NCBI RefSeq assembly: GCF_015354055.1
Contig: NZ_JACHTM010000004.1
Span: 62,001-126,000 of the forward strand
Reading direction: 5' to 3'
Source of the DNA: Thermaurantiacus tibetensis
Lineage (GTDB): Bacteria; Pseudomonadota; Alphaproteobacteria; Sphingomonadales; Sphingomonadaceae
Length of the DNA: 64,000 nt
A program made the position numbers and the translations under genes. The notes beneath the pieces are model-generated. The model made no database searches. It saw only the letters and a list, made by a program, of their open reading frames with translations, and was not told where the DNA came from. Of the stretch, positions 1-9,956 are shown in pieces (positions within the stretch are counted from its first letter, which is position 1; each line of letters starts with the position of its first letter).

Positions 1-2
1 TG

Positions 3-824
3 GTGCCGGGCGCGACCGAAGTGTGGGCCACCACGCTGGCCGATGCCGGCGCGAATGGCCGGGTCGACACCGTCGCGTCGGCAAGCCTCGACCGCGGCGA
101 GCTGAAGGTGCTCGTCGATTCCGCCGCGCTCGGGCCCTTCGCCAGCTCGGGCAGTGCCCAGGCGCGCGTCCTCGATGCGATCTGGTTCACCAACACGAGC
201 GGCGGGGCGCTTCCCGTCACGCTCACCATGGCGGTCGACGGCGCGATCTCCGGCAGCGGCAGCTCTGCCTTCGGCTTCAGCTACATCGGCCTGTCCTCGG
301 GCGGCGGGGGGACCTGCAACAGCCTCGGCCAGTGCATCACCCCCAATCCGGACGGCACCGGCACCACCTTCTTCGAGATCTATGGCCTCATCGATCAGCT
401 GGCGACGACGAAGTTCACCTTCCGCTCCGGCGCCTTCGGCCCGTTCGACGCCGACATCCCCTGGTGGAACTTCGACCTGCGGTCCGGCCATGACCCGGCC
501 TCGGGCCTCTACGACTATGCGAAGTCGCTGACGCTCTGGGTGCCCACCGGCGAGACCACGCTGTTCGTCGACGGCTGGTTCCGGCTGACGGTGTGCAACG
601 GCAACGTCCGCTGCGACTTCGCCAACAGCTCGGCGCTGCGGCTGGGGCCGCTGCCCGCGGGGCTCAGCTTCACCTCGGCCTCGGGCGTGTTCCTGACCGG
701 GCTCGGCGACCCGCCGCCGCCGGGAGGCGGAGTCATTCCCGAGCCGGCCAGCTGGGCGATGCTGATCGCCGGCTTCGGCCTCCTGGGCGGCATGGCCCGC
801 CGCCGCCGGCCGGCGCTCGCCTAG
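3..824 (+). CDS. PEPxxWA-CTERM exported protein (5' end outside window)
   Basis: The reading frame is open from the first base and has no signal peptide, so the true start lies upstream; the GTG at position 3 is probably internal. The C-terminus carries a complete PEP-CTERM-type sorting signal: the motif PEPASWAML, a hydrophobic segment (LIAGFGLLGG) and a basic tail (ARRRRP). This is the PEPxxWA variant typical of Sphingomonadales, in which the tail is thought to be processed by an exosortase-type membrane protease. The rest is Gly/Ser/Thr-rich beta-type sequence with four cysteines and no recognised catalytic domain. The function is unknown; it is probably a surface or matrix protein. Its TAG stop shares the palindrome CTAG with the stop of the convergent amidase. 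Confidence 0.8.
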   Translation: MPGATEVWATTLADAGANGRVDTVASASLDRGELKVLVDSAALGPFASSGSAQARVLDAIWFTNTSGGALPVTLTMAVDGAISGSGSSAFGFSYIGLSSGGGGTCNSLGQCITPNPDGTGTTFFEIYGLIDQLATTKFTFRSGAFGPFDADIPWWNFDLRSGHDPASGLYDYAKSLTLWVPTGETTLFVDGWFRLTVCNGNVRCDFANSSALRLGPLPAGLSFTSASGVFLTGLGDPPPPGGGVIPEPASWAMLIAGFGLLGGMARRRRPALA

Positions 825-2290
825 GGCGACACGGAGACCGGGGGCCGCGGCAGCGGCCCCCGCGCCGCCTCGAAGGCGGCGCCGAGCGCCAGGATCCGCG
901 CATCCGCCCAGCGCGGCCCGAGGAAACTCAGGCCGGCGGGAAGCCCCCGCGCCACGCCCATCGGCACGCTCAGGTGCGGCGTGCCGGCCACTGCGGCAAT
1001 CGTCGAGACGCCGGGGAAGCGCGGGGGCGTATCGCCGTTGACCGTATCGATGAGCCAGGCCTGCGGCGCGGTCGGTGCGACGAGCGCGTCGAGCCGGTGG
1101 CGGGCAAGCGTCGCGGCAAGCCAGCCATCGGCAGCGCGGAACGCCGCCTCGCGGGCCGCGCGGTGCGACTCGCTCCCGGCCGCGGGAGCTTCGAGGGAGG
1201 CCTCAAGCAGGTCCTGGCCGAAGAGGGACAAGGCCTCGGGGTGGGCGCGGTTCGCAGCGATGACGTCGGCGAGCGAGCGCGCCGCAACCGCCGGAGGCGC
1301 AGCGGCGAGGTAACGGTCGAGGCCGGCGCGGAACTCGGCCTTGAGCACGAGGAACTCGTTGGCGCCGATGTCGGCTGCGTCCGGCCCGTCGGCGATGTCG
1401 ACCAGCGTGGCTCCCTGCCGGCGCAGCAGGTCGAGCGCGGCCTCGAACAGCGGGCCGACGGCTTCCGAGCCCGTGGTGGCGAAGCGCAGCACGCCGATGC
1501 GCGCGCCGGCGAGCGCACCCTCGGGCAGCGGCGCCCGGAGCGAAGCCGCGTGCCGGTCGGCCCCGGCGGTTGCCGGGTCGGCCGGGTCGGTTCCGGCCAT
1601 GGCCGCGAGCAGGCGCGCTGCGGTCGGCACGTCGGCCGCCATCGGCCCGGCGGTGTCCTGGCTTTCGGCAAGCGGCACGATGCCGCTGCGGCTGACGAGG
1701 CCGAGCGTCGGCTTCATGCCGACGATGCCCATGACGGACGCCGGGCAGACGATCGAGCCGTCGGTCTCGGTGCCGATGGCGGCCGTGACCATGCCGGCGG
1801 CAACGGCGGCACCCGAGCCCGAGGAGGAGCCGCAGGGGTTGCGCGCGAGCGCCCAGGGGTTGGCCGTCTGCCCGCCGAGGGTGGACCAGCCGGAGATCGA
1901 GAATTCCGAGCGGAAGTTGGCCCATTCCGAGAGGTTGGTCGTGCCGACGATGACGGCGCCGGCGGCGCGGAGCCGGGCGACGAGGGGTGCATCCGCCGCT
2001 GCGACATTGGCAGCAAGCACGGCGCTGCCCGCCGTGGTGGCGAGCCCGCGAACGGCGATGTTGCCCTTGACGAGGACGGGGAGGCCGTGGAGGGGCCCCG
2101 GGGCCCTCCGGCTGCGGTCGAGCGCGCGGGCCTGGGCTGGCGCGGCCGGGTCGAGATCGATGATGGCGTTCACCTGCGGTTCGAGCGCCGCGATCCGTGC
2201 GAGCGCCGCCTCGACGGCAGCTGCTGCGGACGGAGGCTCCGCCCCCTTTGCCGGCGCGGCGAGCAGCAGGGCAAGGACGAGGACGCGCAT
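821..2290 (-). CDS. exported amidase-signature (AS) family hydrolase
   Basis: 489 residues. An N-terminal signal peptide (about residues 1-17, hydrophobic VLVLALLLAAPA) precedes an amidase-signature domain. The Ser-cisSer-Lys triad is visible as Lys75 (LVKGN), a serine in the GSSSGSG run near 155-157, and the nucleophile near Ser179 (DGSIVCPAS). Family members hydrolyse carboxamide bonds; the substrate is not predictable. I chose the ATG at 2290 because GGAGGAG lies just upstream and the signal peptide begins there; a GTG five codons earlier is possible. It is the last gene of a minus-strand run beginning at 4792. Periplasmic location is inferred. Confidence 0.85.
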   Translation of the reverse strand: MRVLVLALLLAAPAKGAEPPSAAAAVEAALARIAALEPQVNAIIDLDPAAPAQARALDRSRRAPGPLHGLPVLVKGNIAVRGLATTAGSAVLAANVAAADAPLVARLRAAGAVIVGTTNLSEWANFRSEFSISGWSTLGGQTANPWALARNPCGSSSGSGAAVAAGMVTAAIGTETDGSIVCPASVMGIVGMKPTLGLVSRSGIVPLAESQDTAGPMAADVPTAARLLAAMAGTDPADPATAGADRHAASLRAPLPEGALAGARIGVLRFATTGSEAVGPLFEAALDLLRRQGATLVDIADGPDAADIGANEFLVLKAEFRAGLDRYLAAAPPAVAARSLADVIAANRAHPEALSLFGQDLLEASLEAPAAGSESHRAAREAAFRAADGWLAATLARHRLDALVAPTAPQAWLIDTVNGDTPPRFPGVSTIAAVAGTPHLSVPMGVARGLPAGLSFLGPRWADARILALGAAFEAARGPLPRPPVSVSP

Positions 2291-2321
2291 GTCCTGCTCC
2301 TCCACGCCCGTGGGCGCCAGG

Positions 2322-3512
2322 TCAACCGCCCGCTGCGGAACCGGGTGGTGTCGCCTCGCCGGGTGCAGGCCCGTGGCGGAAGGGAAGCTCGGCTTCGAAG
2401 AGGGCGGCCTCGCGGGCGACGGCGGCGCGCTCGCGCTCGAGGAAGTCGGCGACTGCTGCCGCCAGGCGCAGGTCGGCCAAGTGGTGCATCGAACGGGTGA
2501 TGACGGGCCGGTAGCCGCGCTTCACCTTGTGCGGGCCCTGCGCGCCGGCCTCCACCCTGGCAAGGCCAAGGTGGCCGGCGATGTCGATTGCCTGGTGGTA
2601 GCAGAGCTCGAAGTGCAGGAAGGGGATGTCCTCGATACAGCCCCAGTGGCGGCCGTAGAGGCAGTCCGAGCCGAGGAAGTTGAGCGCGCCCGCCACGCGG
2701 CGCCCGCCCCTGACCGCCACGACGAGGAGCACCCGGTCGGCCATGCGCTCGGAGAGGAGCGAGAAGAAGGCCCGCGTGAGATAGGGCCGGCCCCACTTGC
2801 GGCCGCCCGTGTCCATGTAGAAGCGGAAGAAATCGTCCCAGACGGCTTCGGTGAGGTCGGAGCCGGTCAGCCACTCCACCCGGTCGACGGCGGCAAGCGC
2901 GGCCTCGCGCTCGCGCCGGAGCTCCTTGCGCTTGCGCGAGGAGAGCTGGCCCAGGAAATCGGCGAACCCGCCGAGGCCGCGGGCGTCGAAGTGGAACTGG
3001 ATGTCGTGGCGTTCGAGCCAGCCGGCGGCAGCGAAGGTCTGGACGTCCTCCGCCGGCAGGAAGGTGGCGTGCGCCGAGGACCAGCCCTCATGCGCAACCA
3101 CCGCCTCGGCCGCGCGGACCAGCTGCGCCCGCACGGCCGGATCGGTGGCCAGGATCTTGGGCGCGGTCGCGGGCGTGAAGGGGGTCGCGATCTGGAGCTT
3201 GGGGTAGTAGCGGCCGCCGGCGCGGTGCCAGGCCTCCGCCCAGCCGTGGTCGAACACATATTCGCCCTGGCTGTGGCCCTTGGCGAAGGCCGGCATGAGG
3301 CCCGCGGGCCGGCCTTCGGCGTCCTCGGCGAGCAGGTGGGCGGCCTGCCAGCCCGCGCGCGCCACCGCGCTTCCCGAATCCTCGAGCGCCGAGACGAAGG
3401 CGTGGCAGACGAAGGGGTTGTCCGGCCCGGCGAGCCGGTCCCAGTCGGCAGCGGGAAGGTCGGCGGCGCGGTGGAGGATCCGCACCCGGCCGGCAGCCCC
3501 GCCGTCTGCCAT
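2322..3512 (-). CDS. FemAB-like / GNAT-fold N-acyltransferase (PF04339 type)
   Basis: 396 residues matching the FemAB_like (formerly DUF482) proteins of Alphaproteobacteria: an N-terminal ILHRAADLPAADWDRL, a central SSRKRKELRRER, and a C-terminal VEAGAQGPHKVKRGYRP block typical of the family. These proteins have a tandem acetyltransferase fold and are presumed to transfer an acyl or aminoacyl group; the substrate is unknown. The start is ATG at 3512, one base after the TGA of the RidA gene upstream, which implies translational coupling. An in-frame extension to 3593 would run through the RidA gene and is unlikely. Confidence 0.8.
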   Translation of the reverse strand: MADGGAAGRVRILHRAADLPAADWDRLAGPDNPFVCHAFVSALEDSGSAVARAGWQAAHLLAEDAEGRPAGLMPAFAKGHSQGEYVFDHGWAEAWHRAGGRYYPKLQIATPFTPATAPKILATDPAVRAQLVRAAEAVVAHEGWSSAHATFLPAEDVQTFAAAGWLERHDIQFHFDARGLGGFADFLGQLSSRKRKELRREREAALAAVDRVEWLTGSDLTEAVWDDFFRFYMDTGGRKWGRPYLTRAFFSLLSERMADRVLLVVAVRGGRRVAGALNFLGSDCLYGRHWGCIEDIPFLHFELCYHQAIDIAGHLGLARVEAGAQGPHKVKRGYRPVITRSMHHLADLRLAAAVADFLERERAAVAREAALFEAELPFRHGPAPGEATPPGSAAGG

Positions 3513-3513
3513 C

Positions 3514-3972
3514 TCAGGAGACGGCGACGACGGCGTCGATCTCGACCGCCACGCCCCGCGGAAGGACCGCGACACCCACGGCGGAACGCGCATGCCGGCC
3601 CCTTTCCCCGAACACGGCGACCATGAGGTCGGAGGCGCCGTTCGCCACTTCCGGCTGGTCGGTGAAGCCGGGCGCCGAGTTCACGAACACGCTGAGCTTC
3701 ACGATCTGCGCCACGCGGTCGAGCGAGCCGAGCGCCGCCTTCATCTGGGCGAGGAGGCCGATGGCGCAGCGGCGCGCCGCCTCCTGGCCCTCGGCCACGC
3801 CCATGTCCTCGCCGAGCCGGCCGCGGATGAGCTGGCCTCCGGCGTCGAAGGGGATCTGGCCCGAGATGTGGAGGAGGCCAACCGCCTCCACGAAGGGGAC
3901 GTAGTTGGCCGCGGGCGCGGCTGCCTCGGGCAGGGCGATGCCGAGTTCGGCGAGGCGGGCGTCGATCGTCAT
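3514..3972 (-). CDS. RidA/YjgF/YER057c-family protein
   Basis: 152 residues, the length of the longer RidA branch. Conserved features include HISGQIPFDAGG, the MKAALGSLDRVAQIVKLSVFVN block and a C-terminal HARSAVGVAVLPRGVAVEIDAVV, which carries the arginine that binds the substrate carboxylate in RidA proteins. RidA enzymes hydrolyse reactive enamine/imine intermediates released by PLP enzymes; this branch may have another specific role. The ATG at 3972 overlaps the stop of the HAD gene by four bases (ATGA). The extended 5' reading frame lies inside that gene and is not used. Confidence 0.88.
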   Translation of the reverse strand: MTIDARLAELGIALPEAAAPAANYVPFVEAVGLLHISGQIPFDAGGQLIRGRLGEDMGVAEGQEAARRCAIGLLAQMKAALGSLDRVAQIVKLSVFVNSAPGFTDQPEVANGASDLMVAVFGERGRHARSAVGVAVLPRGVAVEIDAVVAVS

Positions 3973-4574
3973 GGCGCGGTCTCCATCCATGTCCTGATCC
4001 AGGTCTCGGCCTCTGCCCATGCGTCATGGCGCGCATGGGCGTCGGGGGCAGCGGGGATGAGCCGGCGCAGCTCCGGGTCTGCCACCATGTGGAGCCGGCC
4101 CACATGGGCGGCATGGGCGGCGACGCTCGCGTGGTGGGGCGGAAGATCGTCGACGAAGACCGCGCGGCGCCCCCCGGCCAGCGCCTTCACCACCCGGCCC
4201 TTGCCGCCATCGTTGGCATGGACGGGCAGGTCGAGGCCGAAGCCGCGCAGGACGTTCGCGCGGATGTCGCGGTAGGCTTCCGGGATGTTGGTCAGCACGG
4301 CGACGTCCATGTCGCGGGCAAGCGCCGTGATGGCCGCGACGGCGCCTTCGGCAGGCGCCTGGAGCGTCTGGCCCTCGGCGAAGAAGCCGTCGAGCAGCGC
4401 CGGGAAGGCTGCCGGATCGAGCGGCCGGCCGTCGGACTTGTGGCGGATGTTGCCGACGAGCGCGAAGCTGTCGAAGCGAAGCTCGAGGCCGTGGGCGGCC
4501 TCCAGCCACTGCCGGAAGGGCGCGGCGAAGCGGAGGATGACCTCGTCGCAGTCGAGAATCAGGAGCGGGCGCAC
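3969..4574 (-). CDS. HAD-superfamily hydrolase
   Basis: 201 residues. HAD motif I appears as LILDCDEVIL; here the second acidic residue of the usual DxD is displaced (DCDE). Motif II is VLTN, motif III a lysine in NDGGKGRVV, and motif IV VFVDDLP. The cap is short and helical. It is a probable phosphohydrolase of unknown substrate. Its 5' end overlaps the DUF3572 gene by 16 bases and its 3' end overlaps the RidA gene by four, so the run is read as one operon. Confidence 0.8.
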   Translation of the reverse strand: MRPLLILDCDEVILRFAAPFRQWLEAAHGLELRFDSFALVGNIRHKSDGRPLDPAAFPALLDGFFAEGQTLQAPAEGAVAAITALARDMDVAVLTNIPEAYRDIRANVLRGFGLDLPVHANDGGKGRVVKALAGGRRAVFVDDLPPHHASVAAHAAHVGRLHMVADPELRRLIPAAPDAHARHDAWAEAETWIRTWMETAP

Positions 4575-4792
4575 AGCGCCGCGGGCTCTACGCCAAGCGC
4601 GGAGGCGACCGCCAGCAGGTCGGGCTCGTGGCCGGCGAGAAACGCCGCAACGGCGGCCAGCACATCCGCTTCGCCCGCCCGGGCGCGCAGCGTTGCCGCG
4701 TCAAGCCCGGTGAGCGCCAGGAAGCGGTCGCGCAGCCTCTCGTCGGCGACGATGTGGGCGAGCGCGCGAAGCAACAGGGTGTCGTCTGCCAT
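4559..4792 (-). CDS. DUF3572 family protein
   Basis: 77 residues, helical, with the family pattern of a DERLRDRFLALTGLD core followed by ADVLAAVAAFLAGHEPDLLAVASALG. DUF3572 proteins are short alphaproteobacterial proteins of unknown function, commonly found beside HAD hydrolases and ribosomal protein L33. No catalytic residues are evident. It is the first gene of the minus-strand run ending with the amidase. Confidence 0.8.
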   Translation of the reverse strand: MADDTLLLRALAHIVADERLRDRFLALTGLDAATLRARAGEADVLAAVAAFLAGHEPDLLAVASALGVEPAALCARS

Positions 4793-4857
4793 GCCGTCGG
4801 TCGCGCTCCCGGCGGGCCTGCCGGCGGTTTTCCCGGCCTTGGCGGCCGCCCCCAGCC

Positions 4858-5025
4858 TTACTTGATCTTGGCTTCCCTGAACTCGACGTGCTTGCGCGCG
4901 ATCGGATCGTACTTCCGGAAGGAGAGCTTCTCGGTCTTGGTGCGCGGGTTCTTCTTCGTCACATAATAATAGCCGGTGTCGGCGGTCGACACGAGCCGGA
5001 TCTTGACGGTGGTGGGCTTGGCCAT
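4858..5025 (-). CDS. rpmG: 50S ribosomal protein L33
   Basis: 55 residues beginning [21 protein letters not shown] and continuing [20 protein letters not shown], an unmistakable L33. The zinc-binding cysteines of the C+ form are absent, as is usual in Proteobacteria. It lies 97 bases downstream of rnr on the same strand, the standard alphaproteobacterial arrangement. Confidence 0.96.
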   Translation of the reverse strand: MAKPTTVKIRLVSTADTGYYYVTKKNPRTKTEKLSFRKYDPIARKHVEFREAKIK

Positions 5026-5122
5026 GGGGACCTCGGAGCGTTCTTGCGGGCGTGGGCGACGGGATTCCGGCCCCGCGGGCGGGCGGGGAGCGGCGAGCCG
5101 ATAGGCGGGAGGGGGGCGGCAG

Positions 5123-7279
5123 TCAAGATTTGCGGGACCGCTCGCGGCGGAAGCGGGCGTGGCGCGGCGGTGGCGGCCCGCGCCGCTCGCGCCGGGGCGG
5201 TGCCGCCACCCCGGGCAGGGCGAAGAGGACGGCGCCGGTCGCCGGGTCGGCCGAGGCGATCGTCACCTCGAGCCGCTGGCCCACCCGGTAGCGGGTGCCG
5301 CTCGTCTCGCTCTCGAGCGCGCGCGCAGCCTCGTCGAACCAGAAGTGCTCGGGGCCCAGCGCCGAGACGGGGAGCAGGCCATCCCCGCCGAGGCCGTCGA
5401 CGGTGGCGAACAGGCCGAACTTCTGCACGCCCGTCACGCGGACCGTCACCGTCTGACCCTCGCGGCGGTGGAGGTGGGCGGCGATGTAGCGGGCGAGCGT
5501 GTCGCGCTCGGCCTCCATCGCCCGCCGCTCGGTCATCGAGATGTGGTCGCCGATGGCGGCGAAGCGCCGGCCGGCGCCTTCGGGCAGCCCGCCCTCGCCC
5601 AACCCCAGCGCTGCGACCAGCGCGCGGTGGACGAGGAGGTCGGCGTAGCGGCGGATCGGCGAGGTGAAGTGGGCATAGGAGCCGAGCGCGAGGCCGAAGT
5701 GGCCGGTGTTCGCCGGGCCGTAGTAGGCCTGCGTCTGGGTGCGGAGCACCTGTTCGGCGATCGCCTGCGCCTCCTCGTGGCCGCGCGCGCGCTCGAGCAC
5801 CCGGTTGAAGAGCGCCGGGGTGATGACCTGGCCGAGCGCGAGCGGAAGGCCGAAGGTCTCGAGATAGTCCCTGAGGGCCAGCAGCTTGTCGCGGCTCGGC
5901 GGCTCGTGGTCGCGGTACATGACGGGCGCCTTCTTCCGTTCGAGCTGGCGTGCTGCCGCGACGTTGGCGGCAATCATCATCTCCTCGATGACGCGGTGGG
6001 CGTCGAGCCGCTCGCGGACGCTGACGTCGGCCACGTTGCCGGCCGCGTCGAGCACGACGCGCGCCTCGGGCAGGTCGAGTTCGAGCGGCGCGCGCCGCCT
6101 GCGCGCCACGTCGAGCGCCCGCCACGCCGCCCACAGCGGCGAAAGCAGCGGCAGCATCGCGCCGGCGCCCGAGTCCACGATGGCCTGGGCCTCCTCGTAG
6201 GCGAGGTTGGCCGCGACGCGGATGACGGCGCGGTGGAAGGAGAAGCGCCGCACCGTGCCGCGCGCGCCGAGATGGAGCTCGCAGGCGAGAACCGCCTTGT
6301 CGGCCCCGGCCTTGAGCGAGCAGGCGCCCGCCGAGAGCGCCTCGGGCAGCATGGGGACGACGCGGTCGGGGAAGTAGACCGAGTTGCCGCGGGTGAAGGC
6401 CTCGCGGTCGAGCACCGAGCCGGGGCGCACGAAGAAGCTCACGTCGGCGATCGCCACGCGGAGCAGGTGGCCGCCGTCGGGGAGCGGCTCGGCCTGGACG
6501 GCGTCGTCATGGTCGCGCGCGTCCGGCGGGTCGAGGGTGAGGAAGGGGAGGTGCCGCCAGTCCTCGCGGGGCCCGAGCGGCAGGCCGGCCGCGGCCTCGG
6601 CCTCGGCAAGGGCTTCCGCGGAGAAGCGGTGGGGAAGGCCCTTGGCGTGGATCTCGATGAGCGAGAGCGAACGGTCGGCGAACGGGTCGCCCAGCCGCTC
6701 GGTCACGTGGGCAACTGCGCGGGCGCCGCTGCCGCGGACCTCGGCCTTCAGAAGCTCCCCCACCCGGACCGGCGCCTCGGCCGAGATCGCGAAGTCGTGC
6801 CGCAAACGCCGGTCGACCGGCACCAGGCGGAGCTGGCCGTTGATGCTGCGGGCAATGCCCAGCACTTCGGTCTCGCCGCGCTTCAGCCGCTTGATGGGGC
6901 TGGCGCGGAACCCTTGGCCCTCCTCGGCGATGCGGGCGAGCACGCGGTCTCCGAGCGCGAGGCGCACGCGGCGGCTGTCGACTGCGACCCGGGGTGGCGC
7001 GCCCTCGCCCGCCCAGCGCTCCGGCACCGCCTGGACGCGGCCGCCGTCTGCCGCCACCACCTTCAGCACCGTCACCTTCGGGAGGCCGCCCGCGCGGTGG
7101 TAGCTGCGGCCCGGCCCGGCGGCGAGGAGCCCTTCCGCCTCCATCTCGCGCAGCAGGGCCTTCAGTGCCACCCGCTCCTCGCCGCGCAGGCCGAAGGCGC
7201 GCGCGATCTCGCGGCGGCCGACATCGGCTCCGGCTTCGGCCACGAAGCGCAGGATCGCCTCGCGGTCGGGAAGCGGCAT
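5123..7279 (-). CDS. rnr: ribonuclease R
   Basis: 718 residues. An N-terminal helix-turn-helix (about 1-60), OB/cold-shock-like domains, the RNB catalytic domain (about 230-560) and a C-terminal S1 domain (about 600-685) are in family order. The RNB core has [15 protein letters not shown], whose aspartates bind the two catalytic magnesium ions, and the later [16 protein letters not shown] motif. The enzyme is a 3'-5' exoribonuclease that degrades structured RNA and acts in rRNA and mRNA turnover. A basic tail ([20 protein letters not shown]) follows S1. Its start codon overlaps the stop of topA, so it is probably co-translated. Confidence 0.95.
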   Translation of the reverse strand: MPLPDREAILRFVAEAGADVGRREIARAFGLRGEERVALKALLREMEAEGLLAAGPGRSYHRAGGLPKVTVLKVVAADGGRVQAVPERWAGEGAPPRVAVDSRRVRLALGDRVLARIAEEGQGFRASPIKRLKRGETEVLGIARSINGQLRLVPVDRRLRHDFAISAEAPVRVGELLKAEVRGSGARAVAHVTERLGDPFADRSLSLIEIHAKGLPHRFSAEALAEAEAAAGLPLGPREDWRHLPFLTLDPPDARDHDDAVQAEPLPDGGHLLRVAIADVSFFVRPGSVLDREAFTRGNSVYFPDRVVPMLPEALSAGACSLKAGADKAVLACELHLGARGTVRRFSFHRAVIRVAANLAYEEAQAIVDSGAGAMLPLLSPLWAAWRALDVARRRRAPLELDLPEARVVLDAAGNVADVSVRERLDAHRVIEEMMIAANVAAARQLERKKAPVMYRDHEPPSRDKLLALRDYLETFGLPLALGQVITPALFNRVLERARGHEEAQAIAEQVLRTQTQAYYGPANTGHFGLALGSYAHFTSPIRRYADLLVHRALVAALGLGEGGLPEGAGRRFAAIGDHISMTERRAMEAERDTLARYIAAHLHRREGQTVTVRVTGVQKFGLFATVDGLGGDGLLPVSALGPEHFWFDEAARALESETSGTRYRVGQRLEVTIASADPATGAVLFALPGVAAPPRRERRGPPPPRHARFRRERSRKS

Positions 7280-9861
7280 CAGGCGCCCGCGGCCCTGCGC
7301 CGGGCCGGGGCCTTGCCCCCGGCCTTTGCCGCCTTCGCCGTTGTCCGCGTCTTTGCCTCGGCCGGCGCGTCCGCCCCGGGCGCGGCCTTGGGCGGGGTCC
7401 TCGAGGGTGTTTTCGCGGCTGGCTTCCCCCGCTTGCCCCTGCGCGCCGGGGCCGCCGCGCGCTCGGCCAGAAGCTGAAGCGCGTCCTCGAGCGTCGGCTC
7501 GGTCACGCCCTTCGGCAGGGTCGCGTTGGTGGTGCCGTCGGTGACGTAGGGGCCGTAGCGGCCGTCCATGAGGCGGATTTCGGCGCCCGTCTCGGGGTGG
7601 GTGCCAAGCACGGCGCGCGGCGCAGGCGCGGTCCGGCTGCCGCGCGGCCGCGCCGCTGCCTCGGCCAGCTTCACCACTGCCGCGTTCATGCCGATGGTGA
7701 GCAGCTCCTCGGTCGAGGCGAGGTTGGCCGACTTGCCGTCGTGCTCGAGGTAGGGGCCGAAGCGGCCCAGCTTCGCCACCACGGGCTTGCCCGTCTCGGG
7801 GTGGAGGCCGAGCGCGCGCGGCAGGGCAAGCAGCCGGCGCGCCATGTCCTCATCCGGCGTGCCCACGTCCTTCGGCACCGAGACCCGCTTGTCCCCGCAC
7901 TGGAGGTAGGGGCCGAACCGGCCCGAGCGGAGCTCGATCCGCTCGCCGGTCTCGAGCGTACCTACCACGATGGGGCCCGCCGATTCGCCGTGGGCGCCGA
8001 AGGCCCGGCGGTAGCGGCAGGCGGGGTAGTTGGAGCAGCTGATGAACGGGCCGTAGCGGCCGACGCGAAGCGCAAGCCGCCCGTCGGCGCAGGCGGGGCA
8101 GGCGCGCGGGTCGGTGCCGTCGCCGCGGGGCGGGAACAGCATGGGGGCGAGGTGCGAGTCGAGCGCGGCGTCGATGTCCCAGGGCTTGGCTGCGAGCACT
8201 TCCTCGGTCTTCGGCCGGAAGTCCTCCCAGAAGGCCCGCAGCACCTCGAGATAGGAGGCCTCGCCCGCCGAGATGTCGTCGAGCCGGCTCTCGAGGCTGG
8301 CGGTGAAGTCGTAGGAGACGTAGCGCTCGAAGAAGCGCTCGAGGAAGGCGGTGACCAGCCGGCCCTTCTCCTCCGCGTGGAAGCGCTTCTTCTCGAGCCT
8401 GACGTAGGCGCGGTCCTTCAGCACCTCGAGGATGGCGGCATAGGTGGAGGGGCGGCCGATGCCGAGCTCCTCCAGCTTCCTGACGAGCGAGGCCTCGGTG
8501 TAGCGGGGCGGCGGCTCGGTGAAGTGCTGGACGGCCTTCGCCTCGAGAAGGCGCGGCCGGTCGCCGACCGCCAGCGCCGGCAGCCGCTGGCCATCTTCCT
8601 CGTCCTCCTCGTCGCGCCCCTCGGCATAGAGGGCGAGGAAGCCGGGGAAGATGATGACGGAGCCCACCGCGCGCAGCGTCACGCCGCCGTCTTCCGAGAC
8701 GAGGTCGATGGTGGTGCGCTCGAGCCGGGCCGAGGCCATCTGCGAGGCGACCGCCCGCGTCCACACCAGCCGGTAGAGCCGGGCTTCCTCGCCGGTGAGG
8801 CCGGGCTTCGCCGGCCCTGCGGCGAAGTCGGTGGGGCGGATGGCCTCGTGTGCCTCCTGGGCGTTCTTCGCCTTCGCCGAATAGGCGCGCGGCTGCTCGG
8901 GCAGAAAGTCCGGGGGGTGGTCCCGGGCGATCAGCGCGCGCGCGGCAGCAATGGCTTCGGGCGCCATGGCGACCCCGTCGGTGCGCATGTAGGTGATGTG
9001 GCCTGCCTCGTAGAGACGCTGGGCAAGCCGCATGGTCTCCGCTGCCGAGAGCCCCAGCTTGCGCGCGGCCTCCTGCTGGAGGGTGGAGGTGGTGAAGGGC
9101 GGGGCCGGGTTGCGGGTGACGGGCCTGCGCTCGACCGCCGTGACCCGGAAGGCGGCGGCGGAGACGCGCGCGCGCGCGGCATCTGCCGTGGCGGCATCGG
9201 GCAGGTCGAACTTGCCGAGCTTCTTCCCGTCGAGCGCGACGAGCCGCGCCGAGAAGCCCTCGAACAGGCCGTCGACGGTCCAGTATTCGCGCGGCACGAA
9301 GGCCTCGATCTCGGCCTCGCGCTCGCAGATGAGCCTGAGCGCCACCGACTGCACCCGGCCGGCCGAGCGCGCGCCGGGAAGCTTGCGCCACAGCACGGGC
9401 GACAGGGTGAAGCCGACGAGATAGTCGAGCGCCCGGCGGGCGAGATAGGCATCGACGAGGGCCTGGTCGATGGCGCGGGGCGCCGCGATCGCCCGGCTGA
9501 CGGCATCCCTGGTGATGGCGTTGAAGGTGACGCGGGCGAGGCCGCCCTTCGGCACCGCCTTGCGCGCAGAGAGAAGCTCGGCGAGATGCCAGGAGATGGC
9601 CTCGCCCTCGCGGTCCGGGTCGGTCGCGAGAAGCACCCGGTCGGCCGTCTTCGCCTCGGCGACGATTCGCGCCACCTGCTCCTTCGAGCGCTTGTCGGCC
9701 ACCTCCCAGCGCATCGCGAAGTCGTGCTCGGGGTCGACGCTGCCGTCCTTCTCCACGAGGTCGCGCACGTGCCCGTAGCTTGCCAGCACCCGGTAGCCGG
9801 GGCCGAGATAGCTCTCGATCGTCCGGGCCTTGGCCGGCGATTCGACGATGACGAGGTCCAT
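7279..9861 (-). CDS. topA: DNA topoisomerase I
   Basis: 860 residues. The TOPRIM domain opens with VIVESPAKARTIESYLG, and the active-site tyrosine lies in HITYMRTDGV. One intact topoisomerase zinc ribbon is visible (CPAC...CSNYPAC), followed by several ribbon-like repeats (RYGPYV, RFGPYL) that have lost their cysteines. It ends in a Lys/Ala/Pro-rich basic tail of about 55 residues. The enzyme relaxes negative supercoils by a type IA mechanism. It sits between dprA and rnr, as in most Alphaproteobacteria. Confidence 0.96.
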   Translation of the reverse strand: MDLVIVESPAKARTIESYLGPGYRVLASYGHVRDLVEKDGSVDPEHDFAMRWEVADKRSKEQVARIVAEAKTADRVLLATDPDREGEAISWHLAELLSARKAVPKGGLARVTFNAITRDAVSRAIAAPRAIDQALVDAYLARRALDYLVGFTLSPVLWRKLPGARSAGRVQSVALRLICEREAEIEAFVPREYWTVDGLFEGFSARLVALDGKKLGKFDLPDAATADAARARVSAAAFRVTAVERRPVTRNPAPPFTTSTLQQEAARKLGLSAAETMRLAQRLYEAGHITYMRTDGVAMAPEAIAAARALIARDHPPDFLPEQPRAYSAKAKNAQEAHEAIRPTDFAAGPAKPGLTGEEARLYRLVWTRAVASQMASARLERTTIDLVSEDGGVTLRAVGSVIIFPGFLALYAEGRDEEDEEDGQRLPALAVGDRPRLLEAKAVQHFTEPPPRYTEASLVRKLEELGIGRPSTYAAILEVLKDRAYVRLEKKRFHAEEKGRLVTAFLERFFERYVSYDFTASLESRLDDISAGEASYLEVLRAFWEDFRPKTEEVLAAKPWDIDAALDSHLAPMLFPPRGDGTDPRACPACADGRLALRVGRYGPFISCSNYPACRYRRAFGAHGESAGPIVVGTLETGERIELRSGRFGPYLQCGDKRVSVPKDVGTPDEDMARRLLALPRALGLHPETGKPVVAKLGRFGPYLEHDGKSANLASTEELLTIGMNAAVVKLAEAAARPRGSRTAPAPRAVLGTHPETGAEIRLMDGRYGPYVTDGTTNATLPKGVTEPTLEDALQLLAERAAAPARRGKRGKPAAKTPSRTPPKAAPGADAPAEAKTRTTAKAAKAGGKAPARRRAAGA

Positions 9862-9956
9862 CCCGCTGCTGAGCCCTCAAGCCTCCCCGCCCCCGGCGCC
9901 GCTCCCCGGGCCGAAGTGCCGCGCGCCCTAGCCGCGCTGCCGGCGCTCGGCAACCG